The notes below the pieces were generated by a model. That model searched no databases. It was not told the origin of the DNA and saw only the letters and a list, made by a program, of their open reading frames with translations. This document shows, in pieces, positions 35,309 through 44,377 of a DNA stretch of 64,000 bases. The stretch's first letter is position 1. Each line of letters begins with the position of its first letter. Source of the DNA: Streptomyces sp. A 4/2 (GTDB lineage: Bacteria; Actinomycetota; Actinomycetes; Streptomycetales; Streptomycetaceae); assembly GCF_940670765.1 (NCBI RefSeq), contig NZ_CALNVW010000043.1, positions 119,282-183,281 on the forward strand. The letters run 5' to 3'. A program made the position numbers and the translations under genes.

Positions 35309-36513
35309 CCAGCCGTCTGGTCCGGGCCTGCCGACAAATGTGAAGCGGAGCGCCCGGAAAGCGCGGTGACCACCATCACAGCGAGGCCGAGCGCCACGAT
35401 CGCGGCGCCCACGTACAGCGGTGCCGTGTAGCCCAGGCCGGCACTGATCGCGAGGCCGCCGAGCCAGGCGCCCAGGGCGTTGCCGATGTTGGAGGCCGAG
35501 ACGTTGGCGATGGCAGCGAGCGGCGCGCCGCCAGCGGCGTCCGTGACACGGGTAGGCATGCCGGGGACACCAGCGAACCCGAAGACGCCCGTCAGGAAGA
35601 CCAGGACCACCGATGCGACCTGCCCCTCAGCGAGCATCCTGAATGCTGTGAGCGTGGCGGCGAGTCCCGCCAGGGACACGATCAGCGTGCGGTCGCGGTT
35701 CCGGTCGGCCGCCCGGCCCCCGGCGAGGTTGCCGATCACCAGGCCGCTGCCGTAGACGACGAGCAGCCAGGCGATGTCGGCGCTGGAGAAGCCGGTGGCC
35801 TCGGTGAAGGTGTACGCGATGTAGCTGAAGGCCCCGAACATGCTGCCGTAACCGAGGGCGGTGGCGGCGAGAGTCAGCCAGACCTGCCAGGAGCGGAAGA
35901 CGCGTAGCTGCGGACGCAGCCCTACCTTCCGATGGGCATCGTCCACGGTGCCCGCCCAGGACGGGACCCACACGACGAGGGCGGCCACGGCCAGGAGGCC
36001 AATTCCGGTGATCGCCCAGAACGTGGCGCGCCAGCCCCAGTGTTCGCCGACCAGAGTGCCGAACGGCACGCCCAGCACGTTGGCGATCGTCAGCCCGGCG
36101 AACATGACGGCGACCGCACGCGAAGCCCGTTCCGGCGGAACCATGCGGCGGGCGACAAGCGAGCCGATGCCGAAGAAAGAGCCGTGGCACAGGGCGGCGA
36201 CGACGCGGCCGAGCAGTGCCACGGCGTAGGTGGGCGCGGCGGCGGACAGCAGGTTACCGAGGGCGAACAACGTCACCAACCCGACGAGTACGGCCTTGCG
36301 GTGGAAGCGGGTGGTGGCGGCGGTCAGCAGGATCGCGCCGATCGCGACGCTCAGGGCGTATCCCGAAAATGAGCCATCCGCTGCGGACTCGGAGAGGCCC
36401 AAGCCGCGGCTCACCTCGGGCAGCAGGCCCGCGATCACGAACTCGGTCAGGCCGATTCCGAAGCTGCCGAGCCCGAGTGCGACGAACCCAGCGGGCATCT
36501 GGCGCGCGCCCAT
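35200..36513 (-). CDS. MFS drug-efflux transporter (DHA1, Cmx/AraJ-like)
   Basis: 437 aa, 12 membrane segments. LGSFGIGLTEFVIAGLLPE at the start and GRVVAALCHGSFFGIGSLVA in segment 4 are typical of the chloramphenicol-efflux/AraJ branch. ATG 36513 is preferred; ATG 36498 is possible. The natural protein should end near SGRSASH (about residue 390); the last ~40 residues read the antisense of the SRPBCC gene, so the original 3' end seems to have been replaced by deletion. Confidence 0.82.
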   Translation of the reverse strand: MGARQMPAGFVALGLGSFGIGLTEFVIAGLLPEVSRGLGLSESAADGSFSGYALSVAIGAILLTAATTRFHRKAVLVGLVTLFALGNLLSAAAPTYAVALLGRVVAALCHGSFFGIGSLVARRMVPPERASRAVAVMFAGLTIANVLGVPFGTLVGEHWGWRATFWAITGIGLLAVAALVVWVPSWAGTVDDAHRKVGLRPQLRVFRSWQVWLTLAATALGYGSMFGAFSYIAYTFTEATGFSSADIAWLLVVYGSGLVIGNLAGGRAADRNRDRTLIVSLAGLAATLTAFRMLAEGQVASVVLVFLTGVFGFAGVPGMPTRVTDAAGGAPLAAIANVSASNIGNALGAWLGGLAISAGLGYTAPLYVGAAIVALGLAVMVVTALSGRSASHLSAGPDQTAGHTWTTGASRQSASGVRTQAYVNDTRLPPVGRGSMV

Positions 36514-37229
36514 GTCCTGTCGGTGTCCACGCCAACAGCATGAGGTTCGGCCGCCGGACTCGACAAGGCCCTCCTGGCCGCCCGCGAGGATGAACTTATC
36601 GCCCTTGCCCACACCCAACTGCCCTAACCGGATGGCTATTTGGCTGGGCGATCGGCTGCTGTGGAGCGGAATGCGTGGCCCTGGGGGAGGTTCCTGGCAT
36701 CTCGGTGCCGTTCCCCGCCCCAGCAGCCAGGAACCTCAGAACCTCGACCACCTCGTCGGCGGGATCACGTCCTCGGCTTCTTCAACGAAGAGGAAGCGCT
36801 CCTCGGTATGACGTACTCCTTGCCGATCCGACCACGCCCCGGCCAGCGTGTACGGCTGCTGTTCACACGATGGAACGAAGAGCTGGGAGAGCGGGCCTCG
36901 GAAGACCTTGGCCTCAAAAGCTCGCACTATTCGATTTATTGTCGAACAAGAATCGAATGATGCGAGTAGTCCAGCCTGGGGTCGCCACGGCCGATGGCAT
37001 TGTGACTGAGCACTTCAGTTGGCCAGCGAGCGCTCCGGTTGGCCACTGTGATGCTCAGCGGCAATGGTCTGCTGGACGGGCCGACACCGTTTCAGCGGGA
37101 TATCGGCTGTCCGACGGGGCTGTCGGTGATCCGTAGGTGATGTGTCGGTGGCCGCTGAAACCCTGGGGATGTCGAGCTGCCCCACAGAGCAGCTGCAGCC
37201 GTCCTCAGCAGCAAGGGAGCCTCACCGCC
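36514..37229. other. Intergenic region with hairpin and remnant sequence
   Basis: 716 bases. GAGGTTCCTGGC (36687-36698) and GCCAGGAACCTC (36726-36737) make a perfect 12-bp stem with a 27-base loop. A short plus-strand frame ending at about 36626 (LDKALLAAREDELIALAHTQ) looks like the tail of a lost gene. A paired repeat follows at 36998-37066. No intact gene. Confidence 0.45.
36998..37066. repeat. Imperfect inverted repeat containing paired GTTGGCCA
   Basis: CATTGTGACTGAGCACTTC leading to GTTGGCCA (36998-37025) resembles the reverse complement of 37041-37066, which ends in GATGCTCAGCGGCAATG. GTTGGCCA occurs at 37018-37025 and 37038-37045. The look is that of the multiple end repeats of IS21-type elements; no transposase is adjacent. 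Confidence 0.5.
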
Positions 37230-38183
37230 ATGTCGTCGTCCACGTCCTCCACCCCGCCTTGGGATGTTCAACGGCTACCGCGCGCCGATGGCAGTGTTTT
37301 CCTCGTCACCGGCGGCAATGCAGGTATCGGGTACTTCGTCGCGGAGCAGTTGTCCGCCAGCGGAGCCACTGTCGTACTGGGCAGCCGGAATCCCGCGAAG
37401 GCCGAGGTTGCCAGGGCCTCGATCCGCTCGCGGGTTCCTGGCGCGCGGGTACGGGCCGTACAGCTGGACCTCGCCGATCTCGCATCGCTCGGAACAGCGG
37501 TGGAGGCACTTGATGTGGAATGCCTCGATGCGGTGGTCCACAACGCCGGCGTCGCGCTGGACGGCCCGCCGCGCGAGGAGACCGGGGCCGGGCACGAGCT
37601 CATGTTCGGCACGAACCATTTGGGGCACTTCGCGCTGACCCGGTGGCTGATGCCGCTGCTGTCTTCCGCACCGGCGGCCCGCATCGTGACCATGGGCAGC
37701 TTCGCGGCGAAGTCCGAGCGGCTCGACCTGGACGACCTGCAGTCCCGGCACGACTACCGGCCCAAGCGCACCTACGGACGCTCCAAGCTGGCACAGATGT
37801 ACTTCGGTCTCGAACTCGACCGCCGTCTGCGCGCCGTCCACAGTGCGGTAACGAGCGTGGTGGTCCATCCTGGCGGCGCGCTGGACTCACTCACCACGTC
37901 ACGGCCGCCGGTCCATGTGCGGACCGCTGGTGCGCGGCTCTGCGGGGCACCGGCCGCCCTCCTCGTCCAGGGCAAGCACGCCGGTGCCTGGCCCGCAGTC
38001 CGGGCTGTGCTCGACCCGGCCGTGCGCGGGGGACAACTGTGGGGGCCGCGCGTCTTCGGCCTGCGCGGCAAGCCCCGATGCGAACCGGTGTGGGACCACC
38101 TCGCTGACACCCTCGTCGCGGCGCGGTTGTGGGATGCAAGCTGTGACTTGACCGGCGTCGACTTCGGCACTGTTCCCGGTTAA
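37230..38183 (+). CDS. SDR oxidoreductase (protochlorophyllide-reductase-like)
   Basis: 317 aa from ATG 37230, which follows AAGGGAG. Motifs: TGGNAGIGYFVAEQL (cofactor), VVHNAG, TNHLGHFALT, VTMGSFAA (catalytic Ser) and YGRSKLAQ (Tyr-x3-Lys). This subgroup covers retinol-dehydrogenase/WW-oxidoreductase-like reductases of unknown substrate. It sits alone between two repeat blocks. Confidence 0.85.
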   Translation: MSSSTSSTPPWDVQRLPRADGSVFLVTGGNAGIGYFVAEQLSASGATVVLGSRNPAKAEVARASIRSRVPGARVRAVQLDLADLASLGTAVEALDVECLDAVVHNAGVALDGPPREETGAGHELMFGTNHLGHFALTRWLMPLLSSAPAARIVTMGSFAAKSERLDLDDLQSRHDYRPKRTYGRSKLAQMYFGLELDRRLRAVHSAVTSVVVHPGGALDSLTTSRPPVHVRTAGARLCGAPAALLVQGKHAGAWPAVRAVLDPAVRGGQLWGPRVFGLRGKPRCEPVWDHLADTLVAARLWDASCDLTGVDFGTVPG

Positions 38184-38197
38184 TGCCAGGCGCGCGC

Positions 38198-38228
38198 GTT
38201 GGCCAACAAGCGTGCTCGGTTGGCCAAC
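38198..38228. repeat. Paired GTTGGCCAAC repeat after the SDR gene
   Basis: The self-complementary decamer GTTGGCCAAC occurs at 38198-38207 and 38219-38228, 21 bases apart, close to the 20-base spacing of the pair upstream of the same gene. Confidence 0.6.
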
Positions 38229-38289
38229 TGAGACGCGCAGTCACAGGCATCAAGCCTGGCCCTCGCGTACTGCCTAGCGCCCGCTTGCG

Positions 38290-38543
38290 ATCCATGCCGA
38301 CCGGAGACACGGGGGCCAAGGTCTTCCAGCTCGGCCAGGGCATCGGAGGGCGGGATGTCTGCCGCCGCGCGGTGCACGTAAGCCAGGGTGATCGTCTTCG
38401 ATGTTGGTGTCGGAGTGGACGGGGCTCTCGGATATCTCATCGAGACGGTCGGCGAGCGCAAGGTGGAGGGCGTGTTCGCCCTCCGTCATGACAGGCCGGA
38501 TCGTGGCGGTAGGCGTCTGGACCAGGCGACGAAGACCGTCCAT
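38290..38543 (-). pseudogene. Small hypothetical gene, frameshifted
   Basis: From ATG 38543 one frame gives GLRRLVQTPTATIRPVMTEG and ALHLALADRLDEISESP; after DTNIEDD the sense moves to another frame, TLAYVHRAAADIPPSDALAE then LEDLGP. The acidic, helix-rich composition argues this was a real protein. No family recognised. Divergent from the broken membrane-protein gene at 38555. Confidence 0.35.
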
Positions 38544-38554
38544 ATGCTGGACCT

Positions 38555-38990
38555 GTGACGAGTAGGGGGTGGGCCGTAGCAGCCATGGCCTGGGGTGTGA
38601 TTGCGGTGCTGTTTCTGGGGACAACCGTCTGGGCCGGAGCTCTGGGACTCGTTCGGCTGGGACTGGCTGGGGACGAAGTCCGGATTCGTCTCTCGCAATG
38701 CCAGTTTGAAGGCGGAGGTCGAGGGGGGAGGCCATGTCGAGTGCTCAGGCCAGCCGTTGGGTGACGAGAGTACTGACACCGTGAAGGTGCAATATGACGG
38801 CAAGCCGGGAGAGACCCTATCGGCTGCCAGGACGCCGTTGGGAACCTATGCAGTAGTGGACACCGGTTTCACCTCATGGGGGACATCTTTTTGTTTCCGC
38901 TGTTGCCGCTCCTGGTTGCTGTGTTGACTGCCTGTCTTGCTGTGCGTTCGGTCCGCCGAGGCCTGAGACCGAGCGTGTCAAGCACCTCCT
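38555..38990 (+). pseudogene. Small two-helix membrane protein with two frameshifts
   Basis: Three pieces in order: an N-terminal membrane segment (AMAWGVIAVLFLGTTVWAG, frame of 38555), an extracytoplasmic part (AEVEGGGHVECSG, VKVQYDGKPGETLSAAR, in the frame of 38601), and a C-terminal segment (IFLFPLLPLLVAVLTACLAV, back in the first frame). The breaks fall near 38715 and 38877. Function unknown. Nothing further is supported up to 39323. Confidence 0.4.
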
Positions 38991-39323
38991 TATTACGCCG
39001 AAGAACATCGAGAGCACCCGACACAAGCTCAAGTGCCTGGTCAGCCCAGGCGTCCTTGCCGAGCCCGAACCCGGCTTGTTCGCCCAGCACCGCCCGAGCA
39101 ATTCCGCACCACCAGCCCACCTGACCCAAGCCGATGGTTGAGTCGGGCTGGTGCCCTGTCCCAGGGGCGTCACCGTGCTGTCCCTGGACGCGCCGAACTT
39201 CGCCGACGCCAGCCCCGGTCGCGAGCGCAAGCCCTTCCGGCTGATGCCGGGTCCGGTCCGAAACCCCTTGGACAGCGCGGGGACCGGCTTGCTGGAATGG
39301 GAGACGGCCACTGTCGGAGTCGA

Positions 39324-39824
39324 ATGGATGTGGCGATGACCGAGATCAGGTTGCACCTGTCGGTACGCGGCCTCACCGACGCGGATCTGCTGTCCTGCGG
39401 CTGGGCCGGCTCTCTCAAGCACGTGCGCGAGCTCGTTCACCAGATCCGCCGCGCCGAGGCGGGCGAGATCGACTACCTGGCGGTGTGCACGCCGACCGGG
39501 CTCCCTGTGGCGGTCGGCGGCATCGACTACACGGTCGAGCCCGGTGCCGGCACGCTCTGGCAACTCAGCGTCCACCCGGCCCTGCAGTCCTGCGGCATCG
39601 GCACACTGCTGATCCGCTCCGCCGAGCAGCGGATCGGCGCCCGGGGCCTGATCCGCGCCGAACTCGGAGTCGAGGAGAGCAACCCGCGCGCTCGCGCCCT
39701 CTACGAACGCCTGGGTTACCGAGCCTTCAGCCGCAAGCTCGACTTCTGGGACGTGGAGGCCGAGGACGGCTCGCTTCAGCGGCACGAGACGATGTGCACA
39801 CTGATGCGCAAGGACCTGGCGTGA
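39324..39824 (+). CDS. GNAT-family N-acetyltransferase
   Basis: 166 aa from ATG 39324, which has GGAG 4 bases upstream; ATG 39336 gives 162 aa. The acetyl-CoA motif is LSVHPALQSCGIGTLLIRSAE, trimmed here to its core QSCGIGTLL, and the C-terminal ARALYERLGY is typical. Substrate unknown. The only intact gene in an otherwise decayed 3-kb stretch. Confidence 0.82.
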   Translation: MDVAMTEIRLHLSVRGLTDADLLSCGWAGSLKHVRELVHQIRRAEAGEIDYLAVCTPTGLPVAVGGIDYTVEPGAGTLWQLSVHPALQSCGIGTLLIRSAEQRIGARGLIRAELGVEESNPRARALYERLGYRAFSRKLDFWDVEAEDGSLQRHETMCTLMRKDLA

Positions 39825-39911
39825 CACCGGATTTCGCGGCGTACGTCACCGATGCGACGGCCGACCCGGCCGTCGGGCTCGGCCCTCAAGGGCTCTCGGG
39901 CCCACGACGGC

Positions 39912-40313
39912 ATGACTATCCGTCACTCCGACCACAACCCGCTCGCTGGCCACCTCGACGCAGCTGCCGGCATCGGATTCCTGCTCGACCTGCTCTTCGC
40001 CATTGATCGCCGACCGCGCCCTTACAACACGTACCTGGCCTGGGAGCTGGGCCGGTTCCCGCTGCCCGGCTGGGAGAGCGCCGCGCTGCTGGAAACCGTC
40101 GCCCGGATCGCCGCGACCGGAGAAGTGGCCCTGCAGCAGCGGCTCTTGGCCCGGGTCGAGGCGGCTGCCCGGGGCGCCGGCCACGGGGCGGTGCTGTACG
40201 CCTGGGGTGAGGATCAGTCGCTCTGTGGCCGGGGGTGGGTACGGTGTCAGTGCCCTGCGGCAGAGTGCCGTGCATGGTCAACGATTTGGACAGCATCGAC
40301 TGGTCGTCGATGA
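39912..40313 (+). pseudogene. C-terminal piece of a nucleotidyltransferase-like protein
   Basis: GIGFLLDLLFAIDRRPRPYN, TYLAWELGRFPLPGWES and ATGEVALQQRLLARVEAAAR resemble the helical C-terminal half of aminoglycoside/small-molecule nucleotidyltransferases; the catalytic GS-x-D N-terminal domain is absent. The frame runs into the next gene and ends in nonsense. Probably a truncation product. Confidence 0.4.
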
Positions 40314-40937
40314 GCCATGCGGACGGGCCGGCCGCCGACGTTCCGGTGTGGCTCCGGGCGATGGCCTCACCTGACCCCGAGGCCCGGGAGAGGGCGTTCA
40401 GCGGTTTCTACAGTGCGGCCCATCACCAGGGTGACGTGTACGCGTGCACGGCGGCGAGTCTGCCGTTCCTGTTCGCGCTGGCCGATGACCCTACGGCCCC
40501 CGACCGCACTGCGGCTGCCCGCAGCGCGGACCGCCGCCACGGCCTGGCTCGCTGCCCTGGCCGAGGACACCACGTCGGACCCCGATGTCCGGCCGGCCGC
40601 CCTCGTCCACCGCACCCGTTGCGTCCCGGAGACCATCGGCGACACCACCGTGCCGACGGTGATCGACCTGCTGCACCAGCTCACCCCCGCGCCGCAGACG
40701 AAGACCGAGGAGAAGGCCCGCAGGACCTGTTCCGGCGCGCGCACATGTGCTCCCGCCGCCGAAACAGCATCACAGGGAACTTCACCGCAGCTCGCCGCCG
40801 CGTTCGCCGACATGGAACGGCACAACCGTCTCCACGCGCCCACCACATCTGCGGCAACAAGAGGGCCGGGCAAGTGGGTCTGGTACAGGTGGGCCACAGC
40901 TCCCCGGCAGGCTCAACCGCACGGAGAACGATGCTGA
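40274..40937 (+). pseudogene. HEAT-repeat protein, frameshifted
   Basis: From ATG 40274: VNDLDSIDWSSMSHADGPAA, then DVPVWLRAMASPDPEARERA and AHHQGDVYACTAASLPFLFA, the standard N-terminus of a Streptomyces HEAT-repeat family. After DDPTAPDRT (about 40510) sense continues in another frame (TAWLAALAEDTTSDPDVRPA, TVPTVIDLLHQL) and fades. Role of the intact family unknown. The 40938-41101 gap shows no feature. Confidence 0.5.
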
Positions 40938-41101
40938 CGCATCCCGCTCGCCCACCGCACGTGCGGTGCCGCAGTCGTCACTGGACACGGCGCCACGGGC
41001 CAGTCGGTCACTGGGGCCTGACGTAAAGCTTCCCGGCGACGGGTCCGTTGCGGTGGCCGCTCATACAACCACCACCGGGCGAGCGGGCCCGTCACCTCGG
41101 C

Positions 41102-41818
41102 TCACAGGACGAGCGGTCTCAGCGCGGTGCGTCGGCGCTCCTCAAGGGACTCGATGTGCCATGCCTGCTCGTCGGTGAGCACGTCACACACCCAGTCCCA
41201 GTGCAGTGCCACACGATCGCCGGGGGCGAGGCTGTCGATCAGCGTCCTCCCGCCGGCCGAGCATCGAACGGTCTCCTCCCGCCACGCGCCGGTGACCAGT
41301 TCCGCACCGTCCCAGCCCAGCGGGCGTGATCGCACGGTCGCCACCTGGCTGTCGGCACCGAGGACCACGCCCGTACGGATGCGGCACTGGTCGAGTACGG
41401 AGAGCGCGGTCGGATTCCCGCTCGACCGTAGCATCGGTGCCCAGGGATAGACCTCGAACACCTGGAAGCTGTGGTGGGCCAGAGCCCGCCGTCCAGCCTC
41501 GCGCCAGGTGCCGCCGAGCTGGCCCCGGAAACGGTCCGTCATGCGCTCCACCAGAGCGGCGGGATCCACCCGGTCCAGCAGGTCGTTGCCGATCCAGTAC
41601 GCCTCCACCACCCGCGCGTCGAGCGGGTCCGGGAGCCCGGCCGTCTCCGCCAGGTACTCGAGATAGCACCAGGCTCCCTCGAACTGCCTGGCCCGTCGCT
41701 CGATGTCGGCGGTCGCGTCACGACGGAGGAGACCCGCCGCGTCGGCGGGGCCGCAGTAGCCGAGCTCATTGGGCGGGTAGGCGTATCGCGCGAACAGCAG
41801 CGCGCCCTCGGCGCTCAC
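41102..41818 (-). CDS. DUF6390-like hydrogenase-locus protein
   Basis: 238 aa from GTG 41818, directly abutting the hypE stop. Opening AEGALLFARYAYPPNELGYC, then ARQFEGAWCYLEYLAETAGL and HSFQVFEVYPWAPML. From memory this family (DUF6390) recurs at the end of actinobacterial group 1h hydrogenase operons; its task is undescribed. Soluble, no metal motif obvious beyond scattered Cys. Last gene of the operon. Confidence 0.7.
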   Translation of the reverse strand: MSAEGALLFARYAYPPNELGYCGPADAAGLLRRDATADIERRARQFEGAWCYLEYLAETAGLPDPLDARVVEAYWIGNDLLDRVDPAALVERMTDRFRGQLGGTWREAGRRALAHHSFQVFEVYPWAPMLRSSGNPTALSVLDQCRIRTGVVLGADSQVATVRSRPLGWDGAELVTGAWREETVRCSAGGRTLIDSLAPGDRVALHWDWVCDVLTDEQAWHIESLEERRRTALRPLVL

Positions 41819-42933
41819 TCAGCAGATCCTCGGCAGCTGTTCGCCGATCGGGAGTCCGATCACGCGGCTCCCGCCCAGGCCCGTCCTCGCCACCACCATC
41901 CCGGCATGATCCGGTACGCAACGGCCGACCCGGCACGCGGAGCGGCCCAGCGGGTGGGCACGCATCGCGGCCAGCACCTGGTCCGCGTCGTCGGCCGGAA
42001 CGATCGCGATCAACTTGCCCTCGTTGGCTACCTGGAGCGGGTCGAGCCCGAGCAGACTGCACGCGTCCCGCACTGTGGGCGGTACGGGCAGCAGCCGCTC
42101 GACCAGTTCGATGCCGACGTCCGAGGCCCGGGCGATCTCGTTCAGCGATGCGGAGACACCTCCGCGCGTCGGGTCCCGGAGGACATGGAGGTCGGCACCG
42201 GTGGCGAGCATGTCGGCGACCAGCCCGTGCAGCGGGGCGGTGTCGCTCTCGACCGTCGTGCCGAACTCCAGACCCTCCCGGCAGCTCATCACGGCCACCC
42301 CGTGCACGCCGATGTCGCCGCTGACGAGCACGGCATCCCCGGGACGCGCCCGGCGTGCGTGGATGTCGACGCCGGCGGGGACCACCCCGATGCCCGAGGT
42401 ATTGATGTAGACGCCGTCGCCACTGGCGCGCTCCACCACCTTCGTGTCCCCGGTGACCAGCCGGACGCCGGCGGACTCGGCGGCCCGGCCCAGAGCCCGG
42501 GCGATCCGGCCCAGGGCGCTCAGCTCGGTGCCCTCCGCGAGGATGAAGGCGGTTGACAGGAACAAGGGCGTCGCACCCGACATGGCCAGGTCGTTGACCG
42601 TTCCGTTCACTGCCAGGTCACCGATCGAACCGCCGGGGAAGAACATCGGCTTCACCACGAACGAGTCCGTGGAGAAGGCGAGGCGGATCCCGGAACCGAC
42701 CGTCAGGACGGCCGAGTCACCGAGGTCGGAGGCGGCCGCCGAACCGTACGCGGGCAGGAACAGATGCTCGATCAGTTCGCCCGACATCGCGCCGCCGCCC
42801 CCGTGGCCCATCACGATGGACGGGATGTCCCGCAGCGGTACCGGGCAGACCCACCCCTCGAAGTCCAGGCCGGGCACCTCTGCCGTCAGGTCGGTCACTT
42901 CGGCCACTTCGGTCACTTCCTGCATCGCGTCAG

Positions 42934-42937
<4 letters not shown>
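41819..42937 (-). CDS. hypE: HypE, carbamoyl dehydratase for CN ligand synthesis
   Basis: 372 aa from GTG 42937 (GTGA overlap with hypD). Features of the PurM/ThiL fold: MGHGGGGAMSGELIEHLFLP and VNGTVNDLAMSGATPL, and the essential C-terminal PRIC whose Cys accepts carbamoyl from HypF and is dehydrated to thiocyanate. Works with HypC/HypD to deliver CN to iron. Confidence 0.95.
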
Positions 42938-44033
<1,096 letters not shown>

Positions 44034-44037
<4 letters not shown>

Positions 44038-44330
44038 TGGCCGGCTCCTTCGGAGGATTCGCCCTGCTGGGCTGCGAGTTCGAGGCCGTCGCCGAACTCC
44101 TCGGCGAGGAGGCCGAGCCGCTCGAAGTTGGCAAGGGTGTCCTGGGCCGACCGTTCGTCGAGGCGCTGGATGGCGAACCCGACGTGTACGACGACGTATT
44201 CACCGACCGACACATCGGGGATGTACTGGAGGCACACCTCCTTGCGCACCCCTCCGAAGTCGACCTCGGCCATCACGGTGCCGTCGACTTCGGCGGTGCT
44301 GAGGACACGCCCCGGAACAGCCAGACACAT
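44034..44330 (-). CDS. hypC: HypC chaperone (stand-alone copy)
   Basis: 98 aa, starting MCLAVPGRVL with the essential Cys2. AAGAGGGACC precedes ATG 44330. The second HypC sequence in this operon: another is fused to HypF immediately upstream. It should shuttle the Fe(CN)2CO unit from HypD to the large subunit. Confidence 0.92.
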
Positions 44331-44377
44331 GGTCCCTCTTCTCTGTGGATCCCTTGGAGTGTGGGGAGACCGGGCCG

